Positions 24,001 to 26,169 of a DNA stretch of 64,000 bases are shown here, piece after piece. The translations under genes and the position numbers were made by a program. Where the stretch lies: contig JAHDXO010000001.1 in the NCBI GenBank assembly GCA_023382975.1, positions 248,001 through 312,000 of the forward strand, read 5' to 3'. The stretch is from Pirellulaceae bacterium. GTDB lineage: Bacteria > Planctomycetota > Planctomycetia > Pirellulales > Pirellulaceae. Numbering within the stretch: position 1 is the first letter of the stretch; every line of letters begins with the position of its first letter. A model generated the notes under the pieces. That model had not been told where the DNA came from. It did not search any database and saw nothing but the letters and a program-made list of their open reading frames with translations.

Positions 24001-25264
24001 AGTAGCCGTAATGCGACCCTTCGGCCGGTTTCCCCGTTCCCTCAACCGAAAGGTAATACACGCCCTCTTGCAGGACGAGATTGAAACCGGCGTTCAGTTC
24101 GTCCACCGGATTGCTCGTCGCGATGGGCGTCCCAGCCGAATCGTACAGGGTGGCCAGCACATCCAAGTTGGGGCTCAGGAAATACGGGTCGATCTGCAAA
24201 TCCACTCGTCCCGTGCCCGTGTGGAACCGGAAGAAATCGAGGTCGGTCGTCCGTTCGATAATGCCCTCGGCAGAAACAACCGTCCCGCCCGCCACGCTCA
24301 TCGGCGTCGCCGTGGCGACCGTGCTGCCATGATCGTCGGTGCGGTAATCGACCCCGTAAACGCTGGTGATAATCGCTAGGTCGTCCTGAGTGGGACGGTT
24401 AGCGTCGGGATAGTCACCTTTCGACCACTGAACCAGATTTCGCGAGTAGCCGACGCCCATGATCGGCGCCCATCCGGTCGCACCCGTCCCGTGACCTGGG
24501 TAGTACTCCTGGGTGCTATCGCCATGATGCCGCAGACCCAGGGTGTGTCCAGCTTCGTGCGATGCTGCCTCGGCAGCCCCTTTGAATCCGACGTTGAAGA
24601 CAAACGCCGGAACGTCGGTGCTCCAATTAAAGGACCCGATGTAAGCCCAACCTCCCGCTCCCATGCCGGCCACGTCCGGCCCCATCACAACCCGAATGCC
24701 CCACGCGTCGTCGCCGCCACCGGTGTTGCGCAGTGCCTCGACACCTGGGTCTTGCGTCGTCACATTCACATTGAACGGGCGGTAGTCCTCCGCCACGAGA
24801 TGCCAGATGTCTTGGATTCGCTGCAGCTCCGCCGGCGAAAACGTTGAACGATCTCCGTCGAAGTCATAGGCTGGCGTGACGATCGGGTCGCCATGGTTAA
24901 CATTCCACGGCGTCCCAGTAGTTGTGTGGCCATCAAAATCCAAATAAAGGGTCTTCTTGGCTCCTGGCAGACTGTGCAACAGGAACGTATCCGCCAACGG
25001 AAAGCTTACGCCTCCCTCGGCCGGGCTGGGACTGGGTAGCTCCAGCGACCAGTCCGGTTCTCGCGGAATGAAGCCATATTCGTTGCCAGATGCATCGATC
25101 CCCGTGTACGGCGACCCAGTCAGCAGTTGACGCTGCTCCAGGGACTCGTGCGTCAGATGGCGGTTCATCTGGCGGCTGAAGTCGGTTTGTCGCGACTTGC
25201 GGCGACGATCGGACTTTTCACGGCGAGAAAGGGACGAGGACTTGCGAATGCGTCGGATGGTCAT
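1..25264 (-). CDS. Giant multidomain secreted protein with two metzincin domains (C-terminus outside window)
   Basis: A single reading frame runs from ATG at 25264 to the left edge with no stop, at least 8421 codons. Both zinc-protease motifs, at residues 236-246 and 2306-2316, fall in this same frame, and I know of no terminated minus-strand ORF in it. The N-terminus is very basic (MTIRRIRKSSSLSRREK) and has no classical signal peptide. It is followed by SLEQRQLLTG, a variant of the planctomycete LEPR-XLL motif found at the start of giant exported proteins. Order from the N-terminus: metzincin 1, PPC, hook-IN-like and EVQ repeats, metzincin 2, PPC-like, beta-helix, mixed propeller-like region, second beta-helix, GEVED, Big_9-like, cadherin-like array. 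The role is probably cell-surface or extracellular, with adhesion and proteolysis; this is inferred. A weak Shine-Dalgarno (AAGG) lies about 8 nt upstream. The C-terminus and any anchor are not visible. Confidence 0.93.
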   Translation of the reverse strand, partial: MTIRRIRKSSSLSRREKSDRRRKSRQTDFSRQMNRHLTHESLEQRQLLTGSPYTGIDASGNEYGFIPREPDWSLELPSPSPAEGGVSFPLADTFLLHSLPGAKKTLYLDFDGHTTTGTPWNVNHGDPIVTPAYDFDGDRSTFSPAELQRIQDIWHLVAEDYRPFNVNVTTQDPGVEALRNTGGGDDAWGIRVVMGPDVAGMGAGGWAYIGSFNWSTDVPAFVFNVGFKGAAEAASHEAGHTLGLRHHGDSTQEYYPGHGTGATGWAPIMGVGYSRNLVQWSKGDYPDANRPTQDDLAIITSVYGVDYRTDDHGSTVATATPMSVAGGTVVSAEGIIERTTDLDFFRFHTGTGRVDLQIDPYFLSPNLDVLATLYDSAGTPIATSNPVDELNAGFNLVLQEGVYYLSVEGTGKPAEGSHYGYSDYASLGSYTINGTIIDPLVDPIAPELFAVRPNDGSLFLADAVNTLHIGPRELRFLFKGGADLDSTTLDGIRITRTGTDGEFDVASVQTDFGTNGAAVVEFLATKLGIKQNGLQVVLTESDHRDASGPSVTVAGSLVTVDLNRNAARPSTVQDVVDAINNDPDASRLLSARLVSGNGGLDLSALILDTATATTHFGTGNYEVRFTARQSGTTGNGIFVSLTKSDRPYDTGPAITMIPGGIAVDLNTASGRETTIQELIDAINNHPQASQLVVAELIPANLVTPDPLATVVLSGGVNSNVPASVTTDFGTSQAIQLQFTAVSPGAAGNALQVQVQQADRGVAMPPAVSVTPSGLTVTLNNHSGSETTVQQLVDAINAAPGSPMKVKLLSSPDLQHTIITSSPPTLLQLGGGGHTHASAISDFGLDRDLVITANTASYPGAAGNGIRLETVSVAGTGAPVVTRIDSRTVRVTLFNGTATTSEMLRNAINNATVGLNASLLVATPSGPGASASVGLLADGGGRSEVQQLTFGGTITGGSFRITYGGNLRTNPIFWNATPSNLVANIQTGLNGIFGAGNTVVQSLSPTAYTIRFTGTLADANLEQFTIEPAFNLLTGTLPTVTPSTLTQGAGNEVQKLTINHAGGAGSLQMMYDGVAATSPLVAPYTALTATAVRNHLNTIPGLNGAPTVLGANGGPFTIVFRNTLAGVNLLPLERIVTGGTTATVATVADGGSLDEVQRLTFDAGVGGGSFRILFNAYQLATGDIAWDANPTTLAGNIQAALNQLFGAGNTLVAAVSGTQYTITFQADLGGTDHPLLTTDSTLLTGGTVAGSTVSDGVGREVQTLTLGGTADSVTLSYDGVSATAPLAAPYDSLTAAQVRANLETIPALRGKVVVLGEVGGPFTLIYRTGTLSPLTAAFRPDVVLTGGVDNNLYSSVVTDFGTELRALIRFVSTTPGVPPTPLTINIGQADLGPGAAPQVADGLDVVNIVLNTTAGSQTTAEQLIAAVNANSTLVHAHLLSARGSQFTGLTTNPPAMLALTGGGSTTATARSDFGTSLEMLLTAAVAGSAGDGVRISVSKQDLGAVPVVVNEVVATKTIHIVLNNKPGFAPTVEQLRVALDGTTLLSVPASAVIPASQISLVDAHLGTHVLIDGGGELAPVTLAGAKSAQLVSDFNAANPLAIRLLAVTPGEAGNDIRIQVTSENRGVTLPGRLPQVSVLDATTIQVVLNNNPASPTTAQELLDAINTHPQAQSMVLAQRLFGSPQEPLGNRPIDYSPLALGGVDDVTIVPGYRDLLNGNPNVVVYRFQENLPDDYYRIEVFGFDDATDDITALRNTNSVAFRPRLEGDDRDALDFDLDLGAQVIAVVPQPVGRDVFTLTATGAFRLTFEGDETASIPALATAALVRQRLEELPGLLPGDVGVTGLAGGPWTVSFHGRYHGRDLPLFTGDANVTVVVEDTLHQALDQVVVYFNDDDLHATPVTTGELAIDPTAVNPDFYQLILTRNSVTNQDDIVFRPQSITYDPTTDIAVLTFPSALTNLVDPNTGLPVGPATFRLRIGTNETIPLAPQEISPSDPHSSYAAALDLAGMFDIGPVIEVTQAGSASLHGKTFTVEDVNGNVRRFEFNDPSLGGVSSGNHPVTFESGDSATASTTTQIAANIKAAFDTVTGLNVTATNVGTRVQLTGERRVTLDPTLTGVRVGTQALVIKQEIRNVGSTDPAYRLDAPGSEDEPGHREIPAEDHLMFGKDGADTTAGITTSTYSFDSVTSYGTDSIGQPLYNEISEAQKQRAREIFEFYGNQMGVQFIEQERADINSIWVITGDLAPTGSTSAPGGTLGVGGWFPAVAFGNPFATHPMLVMDIAESWDDTFGIPDNPPGKTSWFNVAMHEIGHTLGFGHTSELPPGTIMGGAYSNAILGGESRLLFNQTVEPVFPGDTDLVHAEMLFRSESKDIDLYRFEIPAGTSGLLQAETIAERLPGSSLLDTQLNLYRQWPDGRRELIAQNDDYFSEDSYIEMTLDAGVYYIGVSASGNDKYDPSIRDSGYGGASEGRYELKLNFRPTTDTSIIDATGTAFDGDADGRPGGVYRHWFETAYPAGTAAPDQPQTLFVDKANVRPDVNPNGSGTLADPFNELDVALAAARPGDIVRLVGNGGPDGILATTGDNFAYEIGRGGPADAELSDGLTVNVPRDVTMMVDAGAIFKLRGARIGVGSSPVPNDRSFGALQVMGTPYTDVFFTSYQDQSLGFDTNPLNTTPDSGDWGGIEFRNDIDVAAGRFSSERQGIFLNYVNHADIRYGGGEVSVDSETRVVTPIHLIDSRPAITFNQIRFSAESAVSATPDSFEETNFNTWAYQYLDRFTSDYNRVGPDIYGNRITDNTINGLFLRLETPAGSTLRPMTVAGRFDDVDIVHVIAQNLILQGTPSGPYREVSAPSVDLVTTTPATVTGGTLTSASTYEYRLVPIDLAGYEGVPSPAVLATPLAVGNNAIQLGGLEPATGNFVARRLYRSENGGPYRLVAELDGASAAYTDIGRNLGGSLATAVASVDRPRTDARLVIDPGTVVKLEGARIKLEVGTQLIAEGADGYEVVFTSRFDDRYGAGGTFDTNNDDFRGPTENQPSGGNWAGIYASPFSTLSIDRALVTFAGGVTNLGGTFAGFNAIEIHQAKARITNSVLERNASGTGGQAGSNRDGHTFNAPGVIFVRGAQPILVANTIQNNRDTNNNTDIPAININVNALNGFENVDYGRSRGDADAFSQFIDNRGPLVRLNRLGNNEINGMLLRGETLKTEGVWDDTDITHVLINTSVYIPDYHTYGGLRLQSSPTESLVVKFAGDSGIVATGRPLDIDDRIGGILQVVGLPGFPVVLTALNDDTVGAGFDPDGKPQTDTNGRETGSDPWNRWLGLSIDQYSHDRNVEIVIEAESIGLAPPGNNAIPSQAQFLGTLAPNEKSGDDNLRLGFVVKGTLNTPSDLDVYSFQATAGTEVWLDIDRTTHALDAVVELIDANGQIVAQSVNSSSETGGTLNLYSHPTLIPANHANILQKSAFFPTHVDGGAPKDFWTTNPRDAGLRVVLPGGVGSLNTYHVRIRSSNIDLLAGGNVADLQNSAKLRDGLTSGNYELQIRMRETDELAGTTVRFADIRYADVGIYVSGMPIHSPLTGEAAEIEGDTRSTHGPNDVVGGAQWLGNLANTDRAAISVAGRMHIDSASDGLTDVDWYEFVIAWDSVQSTGGEAMPVIFDVDYADGIGRPDLNLAIYRETYDNSGNPHWTLIYAGQDSNVSDDQPGPNLGNNMDDMNRGSGGIRDPYIGPVNLTVGRYYMAVSTNRRIATPLLQYQTANPPDASTTAAVRVQPLPSVSRVATDNVASTGPGTTQLDIVNSATPFHLGDVMLFVSTRQTTNQSALYAVDPFTGFTENTIGLFTGTRDIAMRPDGNLYGYRVNDTGDDSDDNNDDFLRIDPGASNWDNLATASGNHGIITREHATAPATQTSHNVNNTRIGDGFELNAIAFGAVSGSTETLRLVGVGQRAHQQPAQPIRPGVSYYDNILYVFNPDNGSAISSPGPNRAADDLGSTGTQIRERGVLDTAMLELGTNGEDSLTVPVATRFQGGQTDRILEHGDSIRVSQDAGLDGGVPDATWDFFLNFGPELIVNTVAPGTNNSIRDGVTYTLTTTTPEVFTFAFETGPVIQVNGFGSMAEGQWFELFDGVNTQRFEFDSDGIAVNGGTVLVSYSGFNQNQLLTEIVTKVNQFPAAQLNVRATAAGNRITFVGDVDSGLGILNQSALGTQVTVSGNYTVSDPLNRFYVVQVEESADAVAIATAMANAATVAGFQAGASGHRVNFATAEFANFVSLPVARFQVLRSLGSPLSVNPTAINISANFTNNQVRDAVRNAINTTIGVGTAGTSGAGKVSLIPAGYSFDTAGTHDLEDGGPMLVITTAYDVGGGGFETFGVGPGYDLTRPAETRFTDPANFPSSWLSQVNKTAITGVAFVGNRLYAVDNGGGLYEVVTTGGGPFDPATDPRNVQHRLRYIDTSATDLIGIQFAGLEAGPRNVEGGAYANLLFGISRDGQLYAFNTQGVLQPIFADGRSSINTGRTNVEGLAFSNLDTNLWHRAEDGSLYFGFEDLTWRPPGTNYGGIYDPGLRNSYNFPGGAHGSVESAPFSLKGYSAQDMPMLYFDYNLDTQKGQSTNTTLMQDSFRVFVATDDGVWHLLTTNNDNLNAEDDPLLGLATKAVYDVNQNGAPDATRQARVSLAPFAGMENLRLRIDFATAGEFDMGDPNTTGHELRGVEGWKIADGDTFTIGGQTFEFDSDLTIAAPTNANLASGQWFTLRDENGVVVQFDFHNINDGVYAGANVPIVFDPASDSSADLATKIQNAITSAAGLSVNTYRNGHLVNVRNRLASPVTDPDYQLVHTVDPTLPTTFFSGGDGVRAGNVPVHIHRGMTDVQIATAVRTVLANTFNQPGRQTDTTVVKQSNEILRVIGRDVTNSGPLGWTRRQTNAAGALQPGLQGDQAGAFEAGRGTTLNGNQIGFARGRDNNYRGVKIDNFIIGFAERGERVLNAQLDNTSFSNHIEGGATTVVGEYQVEIRMGASTKSPTPIYDTNDRLAPQVTLVAPVGSNIHDGQTFRISDGVTTVTFEYDDASLPIGHPERRVEPGNIRIGFQPTWSDYQIAAAIRDQINSSAVQTVLKVRAGLSDGQASGTSSTSNLINLYGTAVGDRRGGLDFGEIIDVDAGIPSVIQHGIDHPGRYDLGDQNRHREQGQMLIHSNTITNSGTYGIVVDAGLRGTTRHGDLADYPTLAGGGRYYGGNLGILVGAGNELAVPGAVRNLRELNTDRLAPGVTLFNNILAFGGTGGIRFSGDNTGTHPAPVPFGRIVNNTVYGNRQGDTGILVEQNAGPTLLNNVVASLATGINVDTSSRATTVVGTTLYQNNTTDANTGGTILRGDFPIVLPSGAPLFVNPAAGNFYPAPLSQVIDSSLSSLGDRTAFISVKSPMGLPPSPIIAPKVDLTGQLRVDDRDVDTPSGQGENVSIDRGAVDRADFVQPRAELINPLDNDAEARDQDPNATVVMLPDAELENFSLLLLDGTGMGIDTTTVSPMAVTLTQNGRLLVEGVDYFLGYNAGNNRLLLTPLSELWEPDSVYQIRLTNSGPLAIKDRAGNLLRANQPNGETLFTIILGSVPMDYGDASATIGTLNTNYRTLLADSGARHVILQDAPLYLGAGVDADPNGRPTVLADGDDRDAHVATGTSPLTVGTLGERTIAIGATGHLAITDGTTSLTVTDNTGATVTLTFINFFGSATTTNVPLTYFSQIPPSATLGDDAGVLASRIIQAIDEQVEAGNLTGVTATAMGGGAVRIDGVQNVAVVGGGLSLTDRLPLRLNVPAGPFSGAHDGTTFTVSDGEQSLVFEFEEVATVNNGLVDPTHWPVSYDSTADDQGSMILRIADAVNAAVAAGRLAFVAAFASADGVLIRPTLAAGIGDDEDGVVFLDELNRFYTAGTRLVVTASDLGFVDAWIDFNRNGTFDLNEKILDSVPVSIGANEFVVQTPSWSSAGQTYARFRISPTGGLSSDGLAIGGEVEDYVVQIQAGRPPVAVDDYYEIDEDPNEPDSPVLFWDAQGMDADPNNDGVLANDTDLDGDPLVAAVLIEGPKHARPGGFTFNEDGTFEYLPVKDFVGTDTFTYRATDPRLVSNNIATVTINVRPKNDPPEIALAHSGQFGINEDTELTIDGLTISDRDDLNNPAGTPIQVEVTLHAQNGTLRLARNLIDDGSGNLVDVTTLLTFPQDVDGDGIDDDGGDGITDIDDVESTPRSRLTFRGTIAQVNAAIDGFVYRGNQDYNSGNPAAGNVVPDQVTVQVDDLGNVDHLVGAPSMIARATLSITVDPDNDRPTVSDVAADFTIVEDSGPTTIARVAMVHDVDQPYDPLWQSEVILSVANGTLLLTNVPAGLVFPDLPGGIYDGIAAKEIKFHGSRDDLNAALADVVYEPDPHYNSGNELVSPYTPDQLILQVNDLNNTDVDSTPGPLSLDPPATIAITVLPTQDDPSITTWPAGPLVAEEDTVFQVPTIELLDFDAAWDPAWEGTVTLNVTYGTLWLADATGVTYVGDRTREITLTGNLTALNNALAGGNLRYQGDNDFNSRNWLVTPTDSVPNDLLSITFTDGDNTDYRNQDGDPGNDVLSTSAMDSVEIIVDPKQDTPDVPVVPGPQTVDEDTELRLPAFSVFDVDARSRATDPHAFEYDPDWVGKVTISVLYGTLWLNDASGLDDYEGDRTNTITLTGGLDALNVALGDQNVSYLPDANFNSRNRADSGTETGPGTGANDLVDNDTLTITIDDQMNTDILNRDLDGGNDVTTPVQTASATVDIAVNPKQDTPDVPVVPGPQTVDEDTELRLPAFSVFDVDARNRATDPQGLSDYDPDWTGTVTISVLYGTLWLNDASGLDAYAGDRTNTITLTGGLDALNVALRDQNVSYLPDANFNSRNRAASGAETGPGTGANDLVDNDTLTITIDDLMNTDILNRDLDGGNDVTTPASTASATVDIAVNPKQDTPDVPVVPGTQEVNEDTELALPAFEVFDVDVRSRTTDPNAFEYDPDWTGTVTITVLYGTVWLDDPSGVTYTVVGPREITLTGGLDALNNALRDGNVRYQGDADFNSRNWLVDPTDNVPHDMLTITINDLGNTDILNRDDLLGNEVPARTATATVTIVVNPKQDTPEIPVVPPAQVVDEDTVLSLPAFEVFDVDVRSRTTDPNAFEYDPDWEGTVTITVLYGTVWLEDASGVTYAGDRTREITLTGGLDALNNALRDGNVRYLGDANFNSRNDLDTPTDLVPDDVLTITIDDLGNTDILNRDSSDLNNTAELTATATVVITVHPKQDAPEIPVVPGTQTVDEDTELALPAFEVFDVDARSRTTDPLAFEYDPQWQGTVTITVLYGTLWLDSVPAGLVDYQGSNTSSIIFTGGLDALNDALADGNVRYLPDADYNSGNPAVLVVPDQLTITIDDLGNTDILNRDGDAGTSEAALQATATVDIVVNPKQDPPTIPTVPGAQTIDEDTELVLPRFEVFDIDQVYDPAWRGEVTLTVNHGTLTLPEALTTAQLPRDGSAVLMGTNEDGTALVAPEPGRSEDAVFDGSGLTLDPVSGKLVHGSDESGGAIAWSIARETGGLLIDLGASYALDVLQIWNFNVAGLEHYGATQFDLWMGDDLGSMTQILDDEPLALAFAGDDSYVGQTFLFSGATTEVIPAELGGPVTSHAGLRAAGRYLFLGDLRGTTDDGGNVGLSEIQMYGRDAGVEDLVFLAGDGKSDATMTFQGTLAALNAALDGITYVPNPDYNSGNPAVGVTPDELTITIDDLGNTDIDPGAGALTATDTVLITVNPIQDEPQLTVPGPQTVDEDAVLALPAFVVFDVDARSSLVVDGDTVVYDPAWLGQVTMSVVHGTLWLDDASGLAGYTGANTDTIVLTGSMDALLAALSEGNVRYQGLLDYNSGLPSFAAPVPDVLTVTFEDLGNSDIDPAAGNLTVTETVDITVLPINDRPVVDTSGVVNTTVVEEGTLALTGITVSDLDEWNGRVGADRVLPRPLNAQVEVTLSAGNGRINVLPNVLGGVVAVDIVNNNSSQVILFGTVAQVNATLAATNGVTYTGNLNFYTTGSAAIDEAVVIRVNDDGRNRDGRGSFGSYANDALTGSATIPITVTAVNDAPVIVSPGARTALEDQNHVITGLSIFEPDYEAVDARGPLNPTMEVQVTLSVLQGRLTLNGAAGLTFLAGDGDSDTTMTFRGTPGAINTALSGMIYRGNLNYNGPDTLSVSVNDLGNFGTPGSALSDSKTVPITVQAVNDAPVVDVSAVTNRIVDEDVDLSLAGITITDVDAAAGVVNMTVTLSATNGRLTVRTDVPGGVDSTRVTNNGTGVVTVNGTLTQINTTLAAANGVRYRGNLNFNGTDTVVILANDNGNIGIGGPLTHSAPIPLTIAAVNDYPVLDTLPGTRVFDEESPNAYIQLSVADVDTMETTNGFV
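2190..2770 (-). other. Discoidin-like (F5/8 type C) insertion within a cadherin-like repeat
   Basis: Between the EDT anchors near 2880 and 1860 the distance is about 1020 nt instead of about 490. The extra sequence reads LLIDLGASYALDVLQIWNFN, then FDLWMGDDLGSM, then AGRYLFLGDLRGTTDDGGN, then VGLSEIQMYG. This pattern of IDLG, W.FN, RYL and GLSEIQ.YG is that of discoidin/F5-8C carbohydrate-binding domains. The repeat continues normally after it, so the domain is nested. Confidence 0.6.
4386..5438 (-). repeat. Two nearly identical neighbouring repeat units
   Basis: Unit 4386-4913 (528 nt) and unit 4914-5438 (525 nt) agree at most bases over their whole length, including an insertion with ETGPGTGANDLVDND that other units lack. 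Most other copies agree only at the protein level, so this pair points to a recent in-frame duplication or gene conversion. Confidence 0.75.
6940..7250 (-). other. Big_9/cadherin-like (tandem-95 type) domain of the giant protein
   Basis: It reads VDDYYEIDEDPNEPDSPVLF, then GVLANDTDLDGDPL, then GTFEYLPVKDFVGTDTFTY. The ANDTDxDGDxL and FxGTDxFTY blocks are diagnostic of the Ig/cadherin-like family often found in tandem in giant bacterial proteins. One copy opens the long array that runs to the left edge. Confidence 0.75.
7250..8560 (-). other. GEVED-type region of the giant protein
   Basis: It starts with DYGDASATIGTLNTNYRTLL and LYLGAGVDADPNGRP, followed by DGDDRD. It ends with RISPTGGLSSDGLAIGGEVEDYVVQI. 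The DYGDA start and GEVEDY end define the bacterial GEVED domain of large secreted proteins. Two AIN/AVN-containing modules appear to be inserted between these ends. The role is not known; surface adhesion is commonly assumed. Confidence 0.7.
9130..9800 (-). other. Second parallel beta-helix region of the giant protein
   Basis: Short strands with Asn/Gly turns repeat: IHSNTITNSGTYGIVVDAG, GVTLFNNILAFGGTGGIRFS, RIVNNTVYGNRQGDTGILVE, TLLNNVVASLATGINVD. This is the classic pattern of right-handed parallel beta-helix repeats. It is shorter than the region at 15600-17750. Confidence 0.65.
10400..15200 (-). other. Mixed propeller-like and beta-rich region of the giant protein
   Basis: About 1600 residues. 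A PPC-like block (SDLDVYSFQATAGTEVWLDI) sits near 15080-15130. Blocks near 11650-12050 resemble beta-propeller blades, for example LLFGISRDGQLYAFNTQG and GVAFVGNRLYAVDNGGGLYE. Several copies of a module with FEFDSD are scattered in it. I cannot assign a family to the rest. Confidence 0.4.
15600..17750 (-). other. Parallel beta-helix region of the giant protein
   Basis: Starting with TLFVDKANVRPDVNPNGSG and ADPFNELDVALAAARPGD, typical of pectate-lyase-like folds, the chain shows repeated short strands: DWGGIEFRND, FNQIRFSAESAV, GNRITDNTINGLFLR, NWAGIYASPFSTLSIDRAL, ITNSVLERNASG, ANTIQNNRDTNNNTDI. Turns rich in Asn and Gly with right-handed beta-helix spacing support the call. It may bind or cleave polysaccharide, but no catalytic residues can be assigned. 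Confidence 0.65.
17840..18260 (-). other. PPC-like domain after the second metzincin
   Basis: The sequence reads ESKDIDLYRFEIPAGTSG, then DTQLNLYRQWPDGRREL, then DAGVYYIGVSASGND, the usual three-block PPC pattern of a beta-sandwich. Its position right behind the protease copies the arrangement at the N-terminus. Confidence 0.7.
18270..18800 (-). other. Metzincin zinc-protease domain 2 of the giant protein
   Basis: It carries HEIGHTLGFGH at residues 2306-2316, again a complete HExxHxxGxxH motif with catalytic Glu2307. PPGTIMGGAYS follows and can supply the Met-turn. Upstream is SEAQKQRAREIFEFYGNQMG, with ADINSIWVITGDLAP, as in matrixin or serralysin-like secreted proteases. The domain lies in the same frame as the first protease, about 2070 residues away, and the sequences around the two motifs differ. 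They are therefore two protease types rather than a recent duplicate. Confidence 0.85.
20180..23880 (-). repeat. Hook-IN-like tandem domains in the giant protein
   Basis: Several copies of a roughly 120-residue unit occur on both sides of 21330-22760. Each contains a segment like TDFGTSQAIQLQFTA, then PGAAGNALQVQVQQADRG, then VTVTLNNHSG or a similar segment, then TTVQQLVDAIN with alanine-rich helices. The last part resembles the flagellin-hook IN motif, and the whole unit recurs in planctomycete giant proteins. Copies are diverged at the protein level. A structural, stalk-like role is inferred. Confidence 0.65.
21330..22760 (-). repeat. EVQ-type beta repeats inside the hook-IN-like array
   Basis: Units here read REVQTLTLGGTADSVTLSYDG, then APYDSLTAAQVRANLETIPA, and QRLTFDAGVGGGSFRILFN, then NPTTLAGNIQAALNQLFGAG. 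This is the repeat type starting EVQxLTFxG and carrying AAxVQxALExL helices that is frequent in large planctomycete and other bacterial surface proteins. About four units are visible in pairs. The function is structural by inference. Confidence 0.6.
24005..24364 (-). other. PPC (bacterial pre-peptidase C-terminal) domain of the giant protein
   Basis: Directly after metzincin 1 the chain reads as a PPC beta-sandwich: TDLDFFRFHTGTG, then PNLDVLATLYDSAG, then EGVYYLSVEGTG. PPC domains usually follow secreted proteases and are often cleaved or used for surface binding. A second PPC-like domain follows the second protease of the same protein. Confidence 0.75.
24365..25027 (-). other. Metzincin zinc-protease domain 1 of the giant protein
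   Basis: This covers roughly residues 80-300. It opens with KKTLYLDFDGHTTTGTPWN, a start seen in planctomycete reprolysin-like proteases. It contains HEAGHTLGLRH at residues 236-246, the full HExxHxxGxxH zinc motif with catalytic Glu237. A Met-turn (APIMGVGY) follows about 30 residues later, as metzincins require. All catalytic and zinc residues are present, so an active endopeptidase is expected. The substrate is unknown, and self-processing of the giant chain is possible. Confidence 0.88.
25105..25264 (-). other. Basic N-terminus with LEPR-XLL-like motif of the giant protein
   Basis: Residues 1-53 are rich in Arg, Lys and Ser and contain ESLEQRQLLTG at about residues 38-48. Known LEPR-XLL regions read roughly LEPRxLL and sit near the N-terminus of very large planctomycete and related proteins, where they are thought to belong to an export or sorting signal. 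Here Pro is replaced by Gln. No hydrophobic stretch long enough for a normal Sec signal is present. Confidence 0.75.
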
Positions 25265-25824
25265 CTATCGACCCTTAAGCTAGGACAGTTTTCCAGCGTG
25301 GCGTATGAAGCTGTTCCGGTATAACTAGCGCGAAACGCAAACCACGCAACTTCCGTAGAAGCCGCAGTTTGCGCCCTGCCAAGGTTACGTAAAGCTAGGT
25401 GAAGCAAGTGCTTGCAATCTTTAAGTATACTTACTCCCAAGAACATGTCATCCGTTTTGCGCGACTGGCATCCTGCGCCAAATCCGCAAAACGACTGCCG
25501 ACCAGTGCAATCGGCAACGTCTTGAACGATTGTACCGGCCAACCCGTACTCACAGAGTTCCTAGTTTCGCTACTCTTCGCATCATGACATATCGCCAGAC
25601 GGACACCCGCTTCGGGACTCAAACGTTTATAGACGTCATCAACGGCAAGACAGTTCCAGACGCGCCGGCAGAGTGGCTCACTAGGATACAAACACCCGCC
25701 CGATTGGGTTTGTTCCGCCCGGCCCCGTAGCACAAGCCACCAGCCTGTGACCGGCTGCTGGCCAAGTTGGAGCGAGGTTCGCCAGTGCCCAGCGCGTGAC
25801 GTGACCGCGAAAGATGACCCGCGT

Positions 25825-26025
25825 TCAGCGCCCGCGGGCCACACTCGAGACCCCACGCATGAGGGGAACGCAGAAGCAAAATGGCGAACGGTGAATCGAC
25901 GTATCGTCAGATTGGGGGTTCGTGCTGCGGATAATCTCCGCCACGAAGAGGTATTGGCTGTCAACATCAGGCATGGCGACGAAGGTCTCCAAGTTCGTGG
26001 GAGACCTTTGGTCGCCGATGTCCAC
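25825..26025 (-). pseudogene. Possible protein-gene remnant
   Basis: A 66-codon minus-strand frame reads MDIGDQRSPTNLETFVAMP, then DVDSQYLFVAEIIRSTNPQ, a composition that looks like real protein rather than a shadow of another frame. It then runs into repeat-type sequence (RGVSSVARGR). No upstream domain is visible and no Shine-Dalgarno is convincing. It may be a decayed gene fragment carried with the surrounding repeats; I do not recognise the family. Confidence 0.25.
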
Positions 26026-26028
26026 AAT

Positions 26029-26156
26029 GCCACAGGCTGGCAGCGTGTGCTACAGAAGTGGCCCGCGGGCGCCGAACGCGGGTCCAATTCTGCCTGAAAG
26101 CCACAGGCTGGCAGCCTGTACTACAGAAGTGGCCCGCGGGCGCCGAACGCGGGTCC
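26029..26156. repeat. Direct repeat, two 57-nt copies
   Basis: Copy 1 is 26029-26085 and copy 2 is 26100-26156. Both begin gccacaggctggcagc and end gccgaacgcgggtcc, differing at only two positions (gtgtg versus ctgta in the middle). The part ending in the Arg-rich GC block recurs inverted at 25816-25842 with one base changed, and the caggctgg part has a degenerate inverted relative near 25720-25765. This looks like a dispersed planctomycete intergenic repeat. Confidence 0.85.
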
Positions 26157-26169
26157 GAACCAGCCTGTA

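Larger units (their letters stand above)
25265..26169. other. Repeat-rich intergenic region without a convincing gene
   Basis: This stretch of 905 bp lies upstream of the giant gene and downstream of the SUMF1-fold gene. It holds two direct copies of a 57-nt element (26029-26085 and 26100-26156), part of the same element inverted at 25816-25842, and a short frame at 25825-26025 (minus) that may be a gene remnant. The promoter of the giant gene must lie here, probably within 25265-25440, but I see no clear -35/-10 pair. Confidence 0.6.

Noticed and set aside
25363-25380. Possible sigma-54 promoter (TGGCAGGGCGCAAACTGC on the minus strand) upstream of the giant gene
   Set aside because: The GG and GC pairs are three bases too far apart for a sigma-54 site.
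25431-26087. Minus-strand frame of 218 codons in the intergenic region
   Set aside because: It consists of translated intergenic repeat sequence (WPAGAERGS and similar) and shows no domain or Shine-Dalgarno.
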